DNA of 64,000 bases from Bernardetiaceae bacterium. GTDB lineage: Bacteria > Bacteroidota > Bacteroidia > Cytophagales > Thermoflexibacteraceae. Location: assembly GCA_025056255.1 (NCBI GenBank), contig JANWVT010000001.1, positions 1 through 64,000 on the forward strand, in the 5' to 3' direction. Below are positions 29,556-38,825 of this stretch, piece after piece; position 1 is the stretch's first letter; the number at the start of each line of letters is the position of its first letter. The notes under the pieces were generated by a model. The model was not told the origin of the DNA and did no database searches. It saw only the letters and a list, made by a program, of their open reading frames with translations. A program made the position numbers and the translations under genes.

Positions 29556-30341
29556 TTACTTGCGCTTACCGCCGCGATTGTTACGTCCGCCGCGTCCACT
29601 GCGTCCGCGTTCGTTGCCACCACTGCGGCGGCGTTCTGCGGGGCGCTCCTCTCCACCGGATGCTCCTCCTGAGTCGCTACGAGGCAGTGTTCCCGTAACA
29701 GGCGATAAATCAGGACGACCGTATATTTCACCCTTAAATATCCATACCTTAATACCAATTTTACCGTACACGGTTTGAGCCTCAGTGACAGCGTAGTCAA
29801 TGTCGGCACGAAGGGTGTGCAAAGGCACACGTCCTTCTTTATACTCTTCGCTGCGTGCCATTTCAGCACCACCTAAGCGACCTGAGAGGCGTATTTTGAT
29901 ACCTTGGGCTCCTACACGCATGGCGTCGCTAATGGCTTTTTTCATAGCACGGCGGAAAGAGATGCGGGCTTCTAACTGCTGCGCAATAGTTTGACCCACC
30001 AAGCGTGCATCAATTTCAGGGCGCTTAATTTCAAAGATGTTGATTTGCACATCTTTTTTGGTAATTTTTTTCAACTCCTCTTTGATTTTATCAACCTCTG
30101 CTCCCTGCTTGCCAATCACTACTCCCGGACGAGCGGTATTAATCGTAATGGTCAGACGCTTGAGTGTGCGCTCTATAATAATACGCGAGATGCCGCCTTT
30201 GGGGATACGGGCATTCAAATATTTTCTGATTTGCTCGTCTTCTACTAGCTTTTCAGAAAAGTCTTTGCCACCATACCAATTAGAGTCCCATCCTTTAATG
30301 ATACCTAATCTAAGACCTATAGGATTAACTTTTTGTCCCAT
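29556..30341 (-). CDS. rpsC: 30S ribosomal protein S3 with Gly/Arg-rich C-terminal extension
   Basis: [28 protein letters not shown]; ends [22 protein letters not shown]. Confidence 0.98.
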   Translation of the reverse strand: MGQKVNPIGLRLGIIKGWDSNWYGGKDFSEKLVEDEQIRKYLNARIPKGGISRIIIERTLKRLTITINTARPGVVIGKQGAEVDKIKEELKKITKKDVQINIFEIKRPEIDARLVGQTIAQQLEARISFRRAMKKAISDAMRVGAQGIKIRLSGRLGGAEMARSEEYKEGRVPLHTLRADIDYAVTEAQTVYGKIGIKVWIFKGEIYGRPDLSPVTGTLPRSDSGGASGGEERPAERRRSGGNERGRSGRGGRNNRGGKRK

Positions 30342-30358
30342 CGATTTGAATCCCCCTT

Positions 30359-30751
30359 TTAAGCGTTGGTTTGAGTTTGTTCTTGAACAGGCGCTGCAAC
30401 ATCTACCCCTATCATTTCATCTACCACAATGGTAACGTGGTTAGAGCGCTTGCGGATGCGGTGTGCGCGACCTTGTGGTGCCGGACGAAGGCGTTTGAGC
30501 ATTTTGCCTTCGTTTACAAAAATGGTCTTCACGTACAGGTTAGCATTTTCAATTTTTTTGTCGGGATTTTTTTGTTCCCAGTTAGCAATAGCCGACAACA
30601 AGAGTTTCTCTAATTTGGCGGCACCTGAGCGTGGCTCGTATTTGAGTATGCTTAATGCCCGACTTACCTTCTGACCTCTTATCATATCGGCAACCATGCG
30701 CATTTTGCGAGGCGAGGTAGGGCAATTATTCAACTTTGCAATTGCTTCCAT
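30359..30751 (-). CDS. rplV: 50S ribosomal protein L22
   Basis: [26 protein letters not shown]; internal ATG preferred to the 30811 ORF start, which overlaps rpsS. Confidence 0.96.
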   Translation of the reverse strand: MEAIAKLNNCPTSPRKMRMVADMIRGQKVSRALSILKYEPRSGAAKLEKLLLSAIANWEQKNPDKKIENANLYVKTIFVNEGKMLKRLRPAPQGRAHRIRKRSNHVTIVVDEMIGVDVAAPVQEQTQTNA

Positions 30752-30752
30752 C

Positions 30753-31031
30753 TTACTTTTTGCCTTTGTCTTTTTTGGCGGTATGTCCTTTGAAGGTGCG
30801 GGTAGGAGCAAACTCGCCGAGTTTATGCCCTACCATGTTCTCTGTTACATAAACAGGAATAAACTTGTTGCCATTGTGTACGGCAAAAGTGTGTCCGATA
30901 AAATCGGGAGAAATCATTGAGCGGCGAGACCAGGTTTTAATAACGGCTTTTTTATTAGAAGCATTCATTGCTTCTACTTTTTTTGCCAAGTTGTGGTCTA
31001 TGTACGGTCCTTTTTTAAGCGAACGTCCCAT
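30753..31031 (-). CDS. rpsS: 30S ribosomal protein S19
   Basis: [23 protein letters not shown]. Confidence 0.98.
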   Translation of the reverse strand: MGRSLKKGPYIDHNLAKKVEAMNASNKKAVIKTWSRRSMISPDFIGHTFAVHNGNKFIPVYVTENMVGHKLGEFAPTRTFKGHTAKKDKGKK

Positions 31032-31033
31032 AA

Positions 31034-31858
31034 TTATTTTTTCCTTCTGCTAATAATGAAACGATTTGAATACTTCTTAGGCGAACGTGTCTTTTTACCT
31101 TTGGCATACAAGCCCTTGCGTGAACGAGGATGTCCACCAGAAGCGCGACCCTCGCCACCGCCCATGGGGTGGTCTACAGGGTTCATCGCTACGCCGCGTG
31201 TACGAGGACGGATACCTTTCCAACGGTTACGACCAGCTTTGCCAATGCTTTCATTCATATGGTCGCTGTTGGAAACTGTGCCTACAGTGGCATAGCAGCT
31301 AGCTAAAACGAGGCGTGTTTCGCCTGAAGGCATTCGCAAAGAAGCATACTTGCCATCTCGACCTAACAATTGGGCATAGGAGCCTGCACTGCGAGCAATG
31401 TTGCCACCAGCACCAGGTCTTAACTCAATGTTGTGTACAATGGTACCTACCGGAATGGCTGATAGAGGAAGTGCATTGCCCAGTTCGGGCGCAACATTTG
31501 CCCCAGACATAACGGTTTGTCCTACTTTGATGCCTTCCGGAGCGATGATGTAGCGTTTCTCACCGTCTTCATATTTCAGAAGTGCGATGCGTGCAGTACG
31601 GTTAGGATCGTACTCGATAGCCTCCACGACTGCAGGAATGTCGTGTTTGTCTCGCTTAAAATCGATGATGCGATACTTACGCTTATGACCGCCGCCAATG
31701 TAGCGCATGGTCATCTTACCGGTGTTGTTTCGTCCGCCGGTTTTTTTCAGAGGTTCAGTCAACGACTTTTCGGGCGTTGATTTGGTAATCTCACTGAAAG
31801 TGGGCGCGATACGAAAACGAGTACCCGGTGTAACAGGTCTCAGTTTTTTTACTGCCAT
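31034..31858 (-). CDS. rplB: 50S ribosomal protein L2
   Basis: [44 protein letters not shown]. Confidence 0.98.
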   Translation of the reverse strand: MAVKKLRPVTPGTRFRIAPTFSEITKSTPEKSLTEPLKKTGGRNNTGKMTMRYIGGGHKRKYRIIDFKRDKHDIPAVVEAIEYDPNRTARIALLKYEDGEKRYIIAPEGIKVGQTVMSGANVAPELGNALPLSAIPVGTIVHNIELRPGAGGNIARSAGSYAQLLGRDGKYASLRMPSGETRLVLASCYATVGTVSNSDHMNESIGKAGRNRWKGIRPRTRGVAMNPVDHPMGGGEGRASGGHPRSRKGLYAKGKKTRSPKKYSNRFIISRRKK

Positions 31859-31914
31859 AAAATTTTAGTATTTAGCCCCCTAATAGGGCAACGGTTTACT
31901 ACTTTACACCGCAA

Positions 31915-33138
31915 TTGAAAATCAGGCTGCAAAGTTATGCAAAACTCCTTACCTCACAACACTTTACACATTTATTTTGCAATTTTACTGTCTCATTTTG
32001 GCTATTAGGCTGCTTTATGACCTTGCCTCTGCTCTTAGAAAGTGTTCACGGTTACCGTTTTACACATGCGGGCAATAGTTTTTCCAGCATGTCGTCGGTT
32101 ATTTTCAACGACTTGCAGGCTTTGCCCGAGTGGCAATCAATAGACATTGCTTTGCTCACTGTTGGCTGGCAGGCATCGGCAGAAGATGCTTTCCGACGCG
32201 CTTTTTACAATTTGCGACAGAGTAACAAAACATATCGCATCGCCGATTTGGGCTGCCTCAGAGCAGGTGTTGATGCCGTTGAAACATGTTTGCGCTTACA
32301 AGATGTGTGTGCCTTTCTTTTACAAAAACAGGTTACTCCTTGCATTGTAGCCGACCGGCATGAATTAGACATCGGACAGTTCAGGGCTTACCAACAAACC
32401 GGACAGTTGATATATGTGCTGCAAGTAGACCAAACACTGGATTTGAAAATTCAGGGTGACGCGCTGCAACATCTGGATGAAATGATTACTTGGCAGCCTA
32501 ATTTTTTACTTGGCGCTGGACTATTAGCCTACCAACAACATTTGACTGACTCGGCTCATTTGGAACTTTGGCAGCAATTGGGCTTCGACCTAATGAGTCT
32601 TGGCAAAATGCGCGACGATATGAAAGCTGCTGAGCCCCTAATTCGCTCCGCACATATGATCAGCTTCGATGTAGCAGCGCTTCGTCCTTTTTTTACCCCC
32701 CCGCATCAGCCTTTCCCTTTTGGGCTACATCCGGAAGAAGCCTGTCAGATTGCTTGGTATGCGGGCAACAGTGAGCATTTGTCGTCGCTGGGCTTGTATG
32801 GCTATCACCCTGAAAAAGACCCGCACGGACTAATGGCGGCGCTACTGGCAACAATGGTTTGGTATTTCATAGAAGGATATGACAAGAGTAATAAGAGCCT
32901 CAATTTTTCAGACAGCCGCTTTGTAAAGTACGTAGTGCCTATTGGCACATCTTATCAGTTGGTTTTCTATAAGCACGTACACAACGAAAAATGGTGGATG
33001 GAACTGCCCGCCGATGAGTCTGCCCTGCTCAACTCGGGTAAGCCTCGTGCCATACCTTGCAGCTATGCTGATTACTTAACAGCCTGTTCCGGAGTTCCAC
33101 CTGACTGCTGGGTAAGACTTTCTGCTCGTTTAGGATAA
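31915..33138 (+). CDS. Arginase/formimidoylglutamase-superfamily protein with degenerate metal-binding motifs
   Basis: Ureohydrolase-like order of motifs (ADRHE, VDQTLD, SFDVAALRP), HPEEACQIAWYAG; start uncertain. Confidence 0.75.
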   Translation: MKIRLQSYAKLLTSQHFTHLFCNFTVSFWLLGCFMTLPLLLESVHGYRFTHAGNSFSSMSSVIFNDLQALPEWQSIDIALLTVGWQASAEDAFRRAFYNLRQSNKTYRIADLGCLRAGVDAVETCLRLQDVCAFLLQKQVTPCIVADRHELDIGQFRAYQQTGQLIYVLQVDQTLDLKIQGDALQHLDEMITWQPNFLLGAGLLAYQQHLTDSAHLELWQQLGFDLMSLGKMRDDMKAAEPLIRSAHMISFDVAALRPFFTPPHQPFPFGLHPEEACQIAWYAGNSEHLSSLGLYGYHPEKDPHGLMAALLATMVWYFIEGYDKSNKSLNFSDSRFVKYVVPIGTSYQLVFYKHVHNEKWWMELPADESALLNSGKPRAIPCSYADYLTACSGVPPDCWVRLSARLG

Positions 33139-33161
33139 TGCCCTAGTGTTTGTTGGCTGCT

Positions 33162-33417
33162 ACCTGAGCACACGCGTATGTTCATGTAGCTCAGGTGAAT
33201 TGGTGTTGGCTTATTTGTCTCAACATGAAAGTAGCGCAGTAAAGAGATTTTTGGGGGTTACCGAATAATATCCTGCAATCTCATCGGCAAACATGATGGA
33301 TAAAGCCTCAATCATTGTTTCAACAGGATGGCAGTATTGAGAGGCTGAAAAACAACCTTGCTAACAGTAGCACTTGTCCTTACTGGCAACAGGGTTGCCT
33401 GTGAGGACACAAACAAC
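33162..33417 (+). repeat. Interspersed intergenic element copy D: two stem-loops and a GAGGACACAAACAAC box
   Basis: acctgagc...gctcaggt (33162-33195); tgtccttactggcaac-agg-gttgcctgtgaggaca (33375-33409) abutting the box at 33403-33417. Confidence 0.5.
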
Positions 33418-33506
33418 AATGAGTTTGCCTTTATAAATGCGCATTTGGCAAAATCAACCCTATCAATACCTAAACAGCCACTAAGCTGAATCTATGAAAT
33501 TGCCAA

Positions 33507-34166
33507 TTATTTAATTTCAAGTATCATAAATCCGTGCATAGAAGTAACCTGACTATTGCACTTAAAAAAATTATTTTTAGTAAAGATGCAAATGAGGTTG
33601 CTGTTAGCAAAGTAATAGGCTTTGTCGATGCTGTAGTTAAAATACAAGCCATCAGGGGAGTAATATAAAAGTTTGAGTTGCAGTTTACCGTTTACAGTGG
33701 GCAAATCAATACCTGCTTCGCGGGTGGCATCGTTCCACTTGCGTGCACACTCAGCACTAAAGTCGCGCAAGTAGTCTTTTTCCAAACTTTGATTGCGGTC
33801 TGGGGTAACAAGCCTTGCATTTCGCTTCCTAAGCAAAAGAACGCCGTTCTCTGGCAATATTTCAATTGGTTCCTCATACTCAATTGCATTTTGCAATTGT
33901 TGTTTTAACTGCACCCAACTGTTGAAATCTCGCAACGCAGTTTGCCTTGCAATGGGTTTGTCGTGTTCCAAATCTACCTGTATCAAATTAGCATGACTGC
34001 ACTCGCCGTCAAGGGTTTCGGCTATCCACAAAACATTTTGGTTTTGCTCTTTTAAAATCAAAAAATAAGACTGCTCGCAATTACCAGAGCTAACTTGGTG
34101 TGTAATGGGGTAAAGTTTGGGTAAAATTGTGAGCCCAATCCATAAAACTTCGACAAACAAACACAT
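33507..34166 (-). CDS. Hypothetical protein
   Basis: ORF in the 33507-34319 track; internal start MCLFVEVLWIGL avoids overlap with dapB. Confidence 0.6.
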   Translation of the reverse strand: MCLFVEVLWIGLTILPKLYPITHQVSSGNCEQSYFLILKEQNQNVLWIAETLDGECSHANLIQVDLEHDKPIARQTALRDFNSWVQLKQQLQNAIEYEEPIEILPENGVLLLRKRNARLVTPDRNQSLEKDYLRDFSAECARKWNDATREAGIDLPTVNGKLQLKLLYYSPDGLYFNYSIDKAYYFANSNLICIFTKNNFFKCNSQVTSMHGFMILEIK

Positions 34167-34191
34167 GACTTTCGTAATTGTACGGTTTACA

Positions 34192-34908
34192 TTAAAAGCG
34201 AAGCATATCTTGCATGCCAAATATACCTTGTTTGCCCTGTAGCCAAATAGCCGCCTGTAAAGCGCCGCGCGCAAATCCTTCTCTGCTATGTGCAGTGTGC
34301 TTAATTTCAATAGTATCAATAGCAGAAGAATAGCTAACCACGTGCGTACCCGGCACCGCTGCCTGACGAACAGCCGTAATAGGCAAATACGCCTGGCTTG
34401 TAGGGGGTGCCAGTTGCCAACCTCTCAGATGCGAATAGGCAGACAAAACACCTTCGGCTAAGGTAAGCGCTGTACCACTGGGGGCATCTTTTTTCTCTGT
34501 GTGATGTATTTCTGTAATAGCCGGTACATAGCTTGACTGCATTGAAGTCCACCGCGCCAACAATCGGTTGATTTCGAAGAAAATATGAACGCCAATGCTA
34601 TAATTGGAAGCGTAAAACAAAGCTCCTTTTTCTTCTTGAAATCTTCGGGTAATGTATTCCCAGTGCTGCAGCCAGCCAGTAGTGCCACAAACTACGGGCA
34701 AGTGGTTTTGCAAGCAAAATTCTAAATTGCTCACTGCCGACTCAGGATTGGTGAACTCGATAGCAACATCAGCATCGCCTAATTGATAGCTGGTTAACTC
34801 ATGGCGACTTTCAGCGGTAATGCGGTGTGTAATGGTATGACCTTCTGCAAGGGCAATATTTTCAATGGCTTTACCCATTTTGCCATACCCCAATAGCATA
34901 ATTTTCAT
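34192..34908 (-). CDS. dapB: 4-hydroxy-tetrahydrodipicolinate reductase
   Basis: MKIMLLGYGKMGKAIE, CGTTGW, EIHHTEKKDAPSGTALTLAE. Confidence 0.95.
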   Translation of the reverse strand: MKIMLLGYGKMGKAIENIALAEGHTITHRITAESRHELTSYQLGDADVAIEFTNPESAVSNLEFCLQNHLPVVCGTTGWLQHWEYITRRFQEEKGALFYASNYSIGVHIFFEINRLLARWTSMQSSYVPAITEIHHTEKKDAPSGTALTLAEGVLSAYSHLRGWQLAPPTSQAYLPITAVRQAAVPGTHVVSYSSAIDTIEIKHTAHSREGFARGALQAAIWLQGKQGIFGMQDMLRF

Positions 34909-35110
34909 AACTAAACAATCAACTAATAACAAAGTTAAGCAGTTGTGTATATGCGATTAGCAGTTTTACAATAAATAATTGTAGCTGCTTTGCTTGCGGT
35001 TGCTCATAGTTCGCGTGTTATTGGGCGGCTTTGAAAACTAAATTTATGCATGATTAACTCTGCAAACAGTATATAATGCCACTGATGCCATTAAAAAGTG
35101 GCAAGATTGA

Positions 35111-35210
35111 GTTTGATGTTGCCGTTGCACGCTGCCGTTGCACGATGCCGTTGCACGCTGCCGTTGCACGTTGCCGTTGTTTATGTCTTTTTGAACCTCC
35201 CAGCTTGTCG
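35111..35210 (-). repeat. Interspersed intergenic element copy B: five 13-bp units plus box
   Basis: gtttgatgttgcc/gttgcacgctgcc/gttgcacgatgcc/gttgcacgctgcc/gttgcacgttgcc then gttgtttatgtct in the same phase. Confidence 0.75.
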
Positions 35211-35366
35211 CATGTGGGAACTCTTGCAAGGGTGTGGTGTTTTAAGTGCAAGAAATAATAAAAAGGGCATGCTTTTTCAGCTATGCTGAGTTTTAAATTA
35301 CAAGCATTGGCTGATTAAGCTAATAAATCTGTGTGTTAAAGAATTGCTTAAAATTTTTCTTTGCGT

Positions 35367-36512
35367 TTACCAACACTGCCGCAATAGTGCAAAGTGCTGC
35401 AACAATTCTCTGAATCGGTTGATAAAATTAGCTTGGGAACGTGCCACTGCAATATGTTTGCCTTTGGCAATCATTTGGCGGCGCAGCGACTCGTTGCCGT
35501 ACAGTTGCAAAACGGCTGCTGCCATCTGCTCCGCCGATGTAGGTGCAAATAGCAGAGCAGCATCTTGCATTTGTTCATGTGCCCCTGCAACGGCAGATGC
35601 CAGCACGGGGCAACCCAGCGCAAAAGCCTCTAACGGCGGCAGGTTTTCCGGTCCGAAATGGGTTGGGTAAATTAATGCGACGGCATGTTGATAGAGCGCA
35701 ACTAACTCATTTTCAGCTACAAAACCCGGGAAATGTACAAATTCGGCAAGTCCCAAGTTGGCAGCGGTTTGCCGAACGTATGCCTTGTTACCTTTGTCCG
35801 AACCTGTCAGTATCAGGTGTAGTTTTTTGCCCTGCGCATGGAGCTGCGCTAATGCCTGTAACAGCGTGATGTGGTTTTTATGCGGCCAGAATTGTGCAGG
35901 ATAAAAGAGGTATTCACCCGCAGGCAGCCATTGCGGACGTGGTTGCGGTTGGTTGGCATATTGCAGCGCAAACTGCGGGGTCAGGTGCGGAATCTGAAAA
36001 ATGCGCTCAGGATGCACACCATAAAACAACGAAATCTCGTCTGCCCCCGCCTGATTGCCGATGATGACAAAGGCTGCTTTGGGCAAATATTTGCGATAGT
36101 AGCCTTCGCGCTTCTCCCACTCGCCATTGGCACTTACTTCGGGGAAAAAGGGCTGTCGGCGGTGCTGCAAGTCCCAAACAATGTTGATGTAGGGCACATC
36201 TACCTGAAAATTTTCCCAAGGCGAAAGGTAAAAAATAACGTCAGGACGGCTTGCCAGCACAACATCTTGCAAAGGATGCCGTTTGCGCAAACCAGCCTTG
36301 AACAATGCCCGCTGCAACAGGGGCGTATCAATATTGCAAAGGCTGAAATGAGCGCTTTCACCAATTTTCAACTGATGCTTGTGCGCGTAAAGGATGAATT
36401 GATGTTCGCCTTCGGCAGCCAGCAAGCGGATGGCTTCTAACATTTCGCGCTCAATAGTAAACCCTCCGCCTTCTTCTGCCCGCAAACTGCCTGAATATAG
36501 CCCTACTCTCAT
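35367..36512 (-). CDS. Glycosyltransferase family 4
   Basis: MRVGLYSGSLRAEEGGGFTIERE; LALYQHAVALIYPTHFGPENLPPLEAFALGCPVLAS. Confidence 0.9.
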   Translation of the reverse strand: MRVGLYSGSLRAEEGGGFTIEREMLEAIRLLAAEGEHQFILYAHKHQLKIGESAHFSLCNIDTPLLQRALFKAGLRKRHPLQDVVLASRPDVIFYLSPWENFQVDVPYINIVWDLQHRRQPFFPEVSANGEWEKREGYYRKYLPKAAFVIIGNQAGADEISLFYGVHPERIFQIPHLTPQFALQYANQPQPRPQWLPAGEYLFYPAQFWPHKNHITLLQALAQLHAQGKKLHLILTGSDKGNKAYVRQTAANLGLAEFVHFPGFVAENELVALYQHAVALIYPTHFGPENLPPLEAFALGCPVLASAVAGAHEQMQDAALLFAPTSAEQMAAAVLQLYGNESLRRQMIAKGKHIAVARSQANFINRFRELLQHFALLRQCW

Positions 36513-37291
36513 GGTTTTTGTGCAATGGTCAGTACATGCCAAGTATCGGCATCAATGGCAGTGCTGTGGCTGTATCCGCGCAGCGACTCGCGCACCTGAA
36601 AACCTGCTTCTTCTAAAAATGCGCACATTTCCTGCACCAAAAAAAAGCGGTTGCGGTGCGTTTCGGTGTAGCTGTGCGCCTTGCCATTGTTGAAAATTTG
36701 ATGCACCGTAAAGCGGATCTCGGCTATTTGCGTGCGGTAGTCCAACTGTGTTTCCGAAAAGCGCACCACCTCTCCGTCAGGCACTTGCCAGCGACGAATG
36801 CGGGCTTCTTCGTAGTGTCGCGCCATAGTTGCACCATGCCAATACTCTATGATAAAAATACCACCCGATTTAAGTTTGTCGTAAATGCCGTGCAGTGTTT
36901 TGCGGATGGCAGCGTTGGTCAGCACATAGCCCAGCGAATCAAACAAACAGAGCGCCGCATCAAAGTTACTTCCCACTTGTGGCGGCAATTCAGACATATC
37001 CGCCTGCATAAATGACAACATTCCCACAGGCAACCTGCCGCCCCGTTCCCATTCCTGCTGTTTGGCACGCGCTTGCAAAATCATGTCGGCAGAAAGGTCA
37101 GTAGCCGTTATCCGATAGCCCAGCGCAGCCAGTCGCAAGGCATGGTTACCCGTTCCACAGGCAAGTTCCAGTACATTTTTAGCGCCATAAGCTGCTAATT
37201 TTTCATGCAAAAAATCAACTTCTTGCTGATAGGGCTTCTGTTCGTAGAAAAGGTCGTACAGTTCGGCAAAAACAGACTGATAAGCACTCAT
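36509..37291 (-). CDS. Class I SAM-dependent methyltransferase
   Basis: VLELACGTGNHALRLAALGYRITATDLSADMI. Confidence 0.9.
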   Translation of the reverse strand: MSAYQSVFAELYDLFYEQKPYQQEVDFLHEKLAAYGAKNVLELACGTGNHALRLAALGYRITATDLSADMILQARAKQQEWERGGRLPVGMLSFMQADMSELPPQVGSNFDAALCLFDSLGYVLTNAAIRKTLHGIYDKLKSGGIFIIEYWHGATMARHYEEARIRRWQVPDGEVVRFSETQLDYRTQIAEIRFTVHQIFNNGKAHSYTETHRNRFFLVQEMCAFLEEAGFQVRESLRGYSHSTAIDADTWHVLTIAQKP

Positions 37292-38397
37292 GGGCGAATT
37301 GTTCGGATGATTTGGGCAATATGTGCAATGGTTTCCTCGCTCAAAGAATGACTGGAAGGCAAGTAAAGTCCTGTTTCCCAGAGCTTTTCAGCAACAGGGC
37401 AAGGCTCTTGTCGGAAACCTTCTACCAACTGCAAGCAAGGCTGTAAATTCATCGGGCAGAAAAAGGTGCGCGTTTCTACGCCGTTTTGGTATAATTTTTC
37501 GGCAAAAACGTCGCGATTCATGCCAAATTCTTTTTCATCAATTAGGATGCCGTACATCCAGTAAACATGTTTTGCCCAGGGTTCGCAATGCGGCAAAGTC
37601 AGCCCGGGAATATCGGTCAAATACTGATTGTACCAAGCTGCCATTTGAATTTTTTGACCAATGATGCGGTCTAACTTGCGGGTTTGCGCCAATCCCATCG
37701 CCGCCTGCATCCCTGTCATGCGGAAGTTATAGCCGGCTATCTCATGCCGGAATCGGGGTTTGGTAAAGGCAAGGTTTCGTAGAAGGCGTAATTGGTCAGC
37801 CAAGTGGTCATCATTGGTCAGCACCATACCGCCTTCTCCTGTGGTGATAATTTTATTGGCATAAAAACTGAAACAGTTCATATGTCCAAATGAACCTGCT
37901 CGCCTGCCACGTACCTCTGCTCCGTGTGCCTCTGCTGCATCTTCAATCACAACCAAATTATGCCGATTGGCAATTTCCATGAGCCTGTCCATATCCACCG
38001 GATGCCCGTAAAGATGTACGGGAATAATGGCTTTGGTGCGCGGCGTGATTTTAGATTCCAGTAAATCCAGGTCCAGATTCCACGTAACAGCCTCACTGTC
38101 AACAGGAACGGGAATAGCGCCGTTGTAAATAACCGCCAGTGCGGTAGCAATATTGGTACTTGCGCTCAACAGCACCTCATCGCCTTTGCCAATACCCGCC
38201 GCACGAACAGCTAATTGCAGCGCGGTAGTGCCGCTGCTGACTGCCACGCCGTGCTTCATGCCGCAGTAGTCGGCAAAAGCCCGCTCAAAATCGGGGATAT
38301 ATCGCCCAAACGAGCCGGATATTTCACCGCGTTGCAGCGCATCGGCTACGGCAGCTTTTTCTTCGTCGGCTATTTCGGGTTCAAAAACCGGAATCAT
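37288..38397 (-). CDS. DegT/DnrJ/EryC1/StrS-family PLP aminotransferase
   Basis: VSSGTTALQLAVRAAGIGKGDEVLLSA, EDAAEAHGAEVRG, FSFYANKIITTGEGGMVLT. Confidence 0.95.
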   Translation of the reverse strand: MIPVFEPEIADEEKAAVADALQRGEISGSFGRYIPDFERAFADYCGMKHGVAVSSGTTALQLAVRAAGIGKGDEVLLSASTNIATALAVIYNGAIPVPVDSEAVTWNLDLDLLESKITPRTKAIIPVHLYGHPVDMDRLMEIANRHNLVVIEDAAEAHGAEVRGRRAGSFGHMNCFSFYANKIITTGEGGMVLTNDDHLADQLRLLRNLAFTKPRFRHEIAGYNFRMTGMQAAMGLAQTRKLDRIIGQKIQMAAWYNQYLTDIPGLTLPHCEPWAKHVYWMYGILIDEKEFGMNRDVFAEKLYQNGVETRTFFCPMNLQPCLQLVEGFRQEPCPVAEKLWETGLYLPSSHSLSEETIAHIAQIIRTIRP

Positions 38398-38825
38398 GTG
38401 TTTTTCTTTTGAAAATTCACAAATACTTTGTCGTTTTCATCGCCGAGGAAAGGTCCTTGCTTCACGCTGATGCACTGCATATCTTCTATCACCCGGATGG
38501 CATGAACACCATGAATTAGTACGATGCCATCGCCTTGCCGCAGGGTTACTTCGCGCAGCAGTTCACCCTCGTCGCTGTACAGTTCCACAACCACTACACC
38601 GCGCTGCACCACAAACATCTGTTGCAAGTCGTGGATTTCGCGTTTGAAGGGCTTGTGGTAGTGTGGTGGCTCAATAAAGCCAGCCTCGTGTGCCAGCAAA
38701 CCGAACTGAAACGACGATTCGGGCGGCGAAAAGAAGGTCGTTTTCTCTACGCGAATATCCGCCCAAATGATTTCGGCATACTTGGTGCCGTTGTATTCAA
38801 TGATTTCTACTTGGTTGCGGGACAT
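38394..38825 (-). CDS. Cupin-domain protein
   Basis: PHYHKP...EIHDLQQMFVVQRGVVVVELYS cupin motifs. Confidence 0.75.
   Translation of the reverse strand: MSRNQVEIIEYNGTKYAEIIWADIRVEKTTFFSPPESSFQFGLLAHEAGFIEPPHYHKPFKREIHDLQQMFVVQRGVVVVELYSDEGELLREVTLRQGDGIVLIHGVHAIRVIEDMQCISVKQGPFLGDENDKVFVNFQKKNT

Noticed and set aside
30751-30811. N-terminal extension [20 protein letters not shown] of L22
   Set aside because: Overlaps the rpsS 3' end; conserved L22 begins at MEAIAKL.
34192-34319. N-terminal extension of the hypothetical ORF overlapping dapB
   Set aside because: Internal ATG near 34166 removes a 128-bp overlap; the extension is not protein-like.
35111-35176. Possible CRISPR array
   Set aside because: 13-bp units are directly adjacent with no spacers, and there are no cas genes; it is a short tandem repeat.
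35871-36440. 189-aa plus-strand ORF
   Set aside because: Antisense to a clear GT4 glycosyltransferase; composition is that of a shadow frame.
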